From an uncultured Anaerolineae bacterium (GTDB taxonomy: Bacteria; Chloroflexota; Anaerolineae; Anaerolineales; Villigracilaceae): 52,242 nucleotides of DNA. Each line of letters begins with the position of its first letter. Positions within the stretch are counted from its first letter, which is position 1. This document shows positions 51,583 through 52,242 of this stretch, in pieces. Made by a program: the position numbers and the translations under genes. The stretch lies in the NCBI GenBank assembly GCA_903854805.1, contig CAINXK010000224.1:1-52242 (forward strand), in the 5' to 3' direction. The notes under the pieces were generated by a model. That model did no database searches, was not told where the DNA came from, and saw only the letters and a list, made by a program, of their open reading frames with translations.

Positions 51583-52242
51583 TTATTGACTCTTCAATGT
51601 AAAGACTGTTATTTCGGGCCGGCAATTAATCCGGATAAATGGGCGCGTCATTCCTACACCCCGATTTGTATAATGGTACATTTTTCCGACCTTGTATAAT
51701 CCTTGCGGATAGATACGCGCCAATTGTGGCAACACTGGCGCACCAATCCCTGGAATGTTCACCTGGCCACCATGCGAATGGCCTGAAAGCTGAAGATTAA
51801 AACGCCCGGTTGCTGCACTTACGTTGGCGAAATCAGGCTCATGAACCAACAAGATTGCTCTCTCCTTTTCAGGTAACTTCGCCAGTACCTGATCAAGACG
51901 GTTCATACCTAACAAAACATCATCTACCCCAGCAAAATACAAATAATCCTTTCCAATTTGAATCCTTTGGACTGTGTTTGCTAAAACCCTGACCCCGCCA
52001 CGCGATAACATCTGTGTCACCGCTGGGGCATCTGCCCAATGATCATGGTTACCCAAGACTGCCAGGGTTGGGTACAGGGCGGTCATCAACTTTAATTCCG
52101 TCTCCAATTCCAGCATTTCCGCTTCCTGGGTTTGTTCCCAACTTGAGCTGAGTACAAAATCCCCTGTAATTGCCAGCATATTGGGTTCCAGTTTTTTAAC
52201 AATCTCAAACACCTGCCGTAACCGCTCGATATTCATCCAACC
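51583..52242 (-). CDS. Metallophosphoesterase (YkuE/YaeI type), 5' end outside window
   Basis: At least 219 residues of a calcineurin-like phosphoesterase are present; the frame is still open at the window edge, so the N-terminal Asp-x-His motif is missing. ITGDFV, VLGNHDHW, LLVHEPDF and LSGHSHGGQVNIP carry the remaining metal ligands. The end (GLYKVGKMYHYTNRGVGMTRPFIRINCRPEITVFTL) is typical of YkuE/YaeI proteins, some of which cleave UDP-diacylglucosamine or phosphodiesters at the membrane. An internal ATG (52236) is not the start. Confidence 0.88.
   Translation of the reverse strand, partial: GWMNIERLRQVFEIVKKLEPNMLAITGDFVLSSSWEQTQEAEMLELETELKLMTALYPTLAVLGNHDHWADAPAVTQMLSRGGVRVLANTVQRIQIGKDYLYFAGVDDVLLGMNRLDQVLAKLPEKERAILLVHEPDFANVSAATGRFNLQLSGHSHGGQVNIPGIGAPVLPQLARIYPQGLYKVGKMYHYTNRGVGMTRPFIRINCRPEITVFTLKSQ

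Overview
The window looks like an ordinary chromosomal stretch of a Chloroflexota bacterium, probably Anaerolineae-like. This is inferred from gene content: an alternative complex III (Act) operon, a MltG/RuvX/'baseplate J-like' cluster, eukaryote-type IleRS with a T-box, and several protein families common in that phylum. Base composition is moderate. I see no rRNA, tRNA, CRISPR array, integrase or insertion sequence.

Layout. 1-2260: an S-adenosylhomocysteine/MTA deaminase-type amidohydrolase with a C-terminal CYTH domain that is broken by a frameshift. 2378-8648 (minus): MltG, RuvX, a baseplate-J-like membrane protein, an SRPBCC protein, a GlcG-like protein and NAD-dependent DNA ligase. 8703-10920 (plus): a DUF4232-like lipoprotein, a membrane protein behind a strong promoter carrying two LexA-like palindromes, and a lytic transglycosylase. 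10938-13297 (minus): an OmpR-type two-component pair separated by a terminator and a compact structured-RNA candidate. 13354-16273 (plus): a sugar transferase, an OsmC protein, and an operon of a His-tailed HtrA-like protease with a pseudo-receiver LuxR regulator.

16671-24755 is the respiratory centrepiece: a diheme cytochrome, pentaheme ActA, ActB split into two genes, ActC, ActD, ActE and a further monoheme cytochrome. Together they would form a membrane quinol-oxidising complex. No ActF and no terminal oxidase lie in the window. 24779-31427 (minus) holds an acyltransferase with two tandem lipid kinases, and a molybdenum-hydroxylase maturation set (MocA-like, YqeC-MocA fusion, YqeB) followed by a DDAH-like enzyme. 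31438-34167 is PEP carboxylase behind a possible attenuator leader. 34446-39342 encodes a DEAD-box RNA helicase, an IGHMBP2-like helicase and an esterase-like hydrolase. 39486-40082 is a nitroreductase pseudogene.

40254-44804 (plus) holds AlaS and a polytopic membrane protein. 45117-47745 (minus) holds a phosphatidylcholine-synthase-like enzyme, a class II aldolase, a GNAT and a methyltransferase. 48055-51500 is a T-box-controlled type 2 isoleucyl-tRNA synthetase whose HIGH-type motif reads GVHH. The window ends inside a metallophosphoesterase gene.

The most interesting signals are the GXHH IleRS, a three-copy hairpin repeat with a covarying stem (about 40, 44860 and 47840), the tandem LexA-like operators, the structured RNA near 12423-12514, the ActF-less Act operon, and the ppc leader with a terminator and competing pairing.
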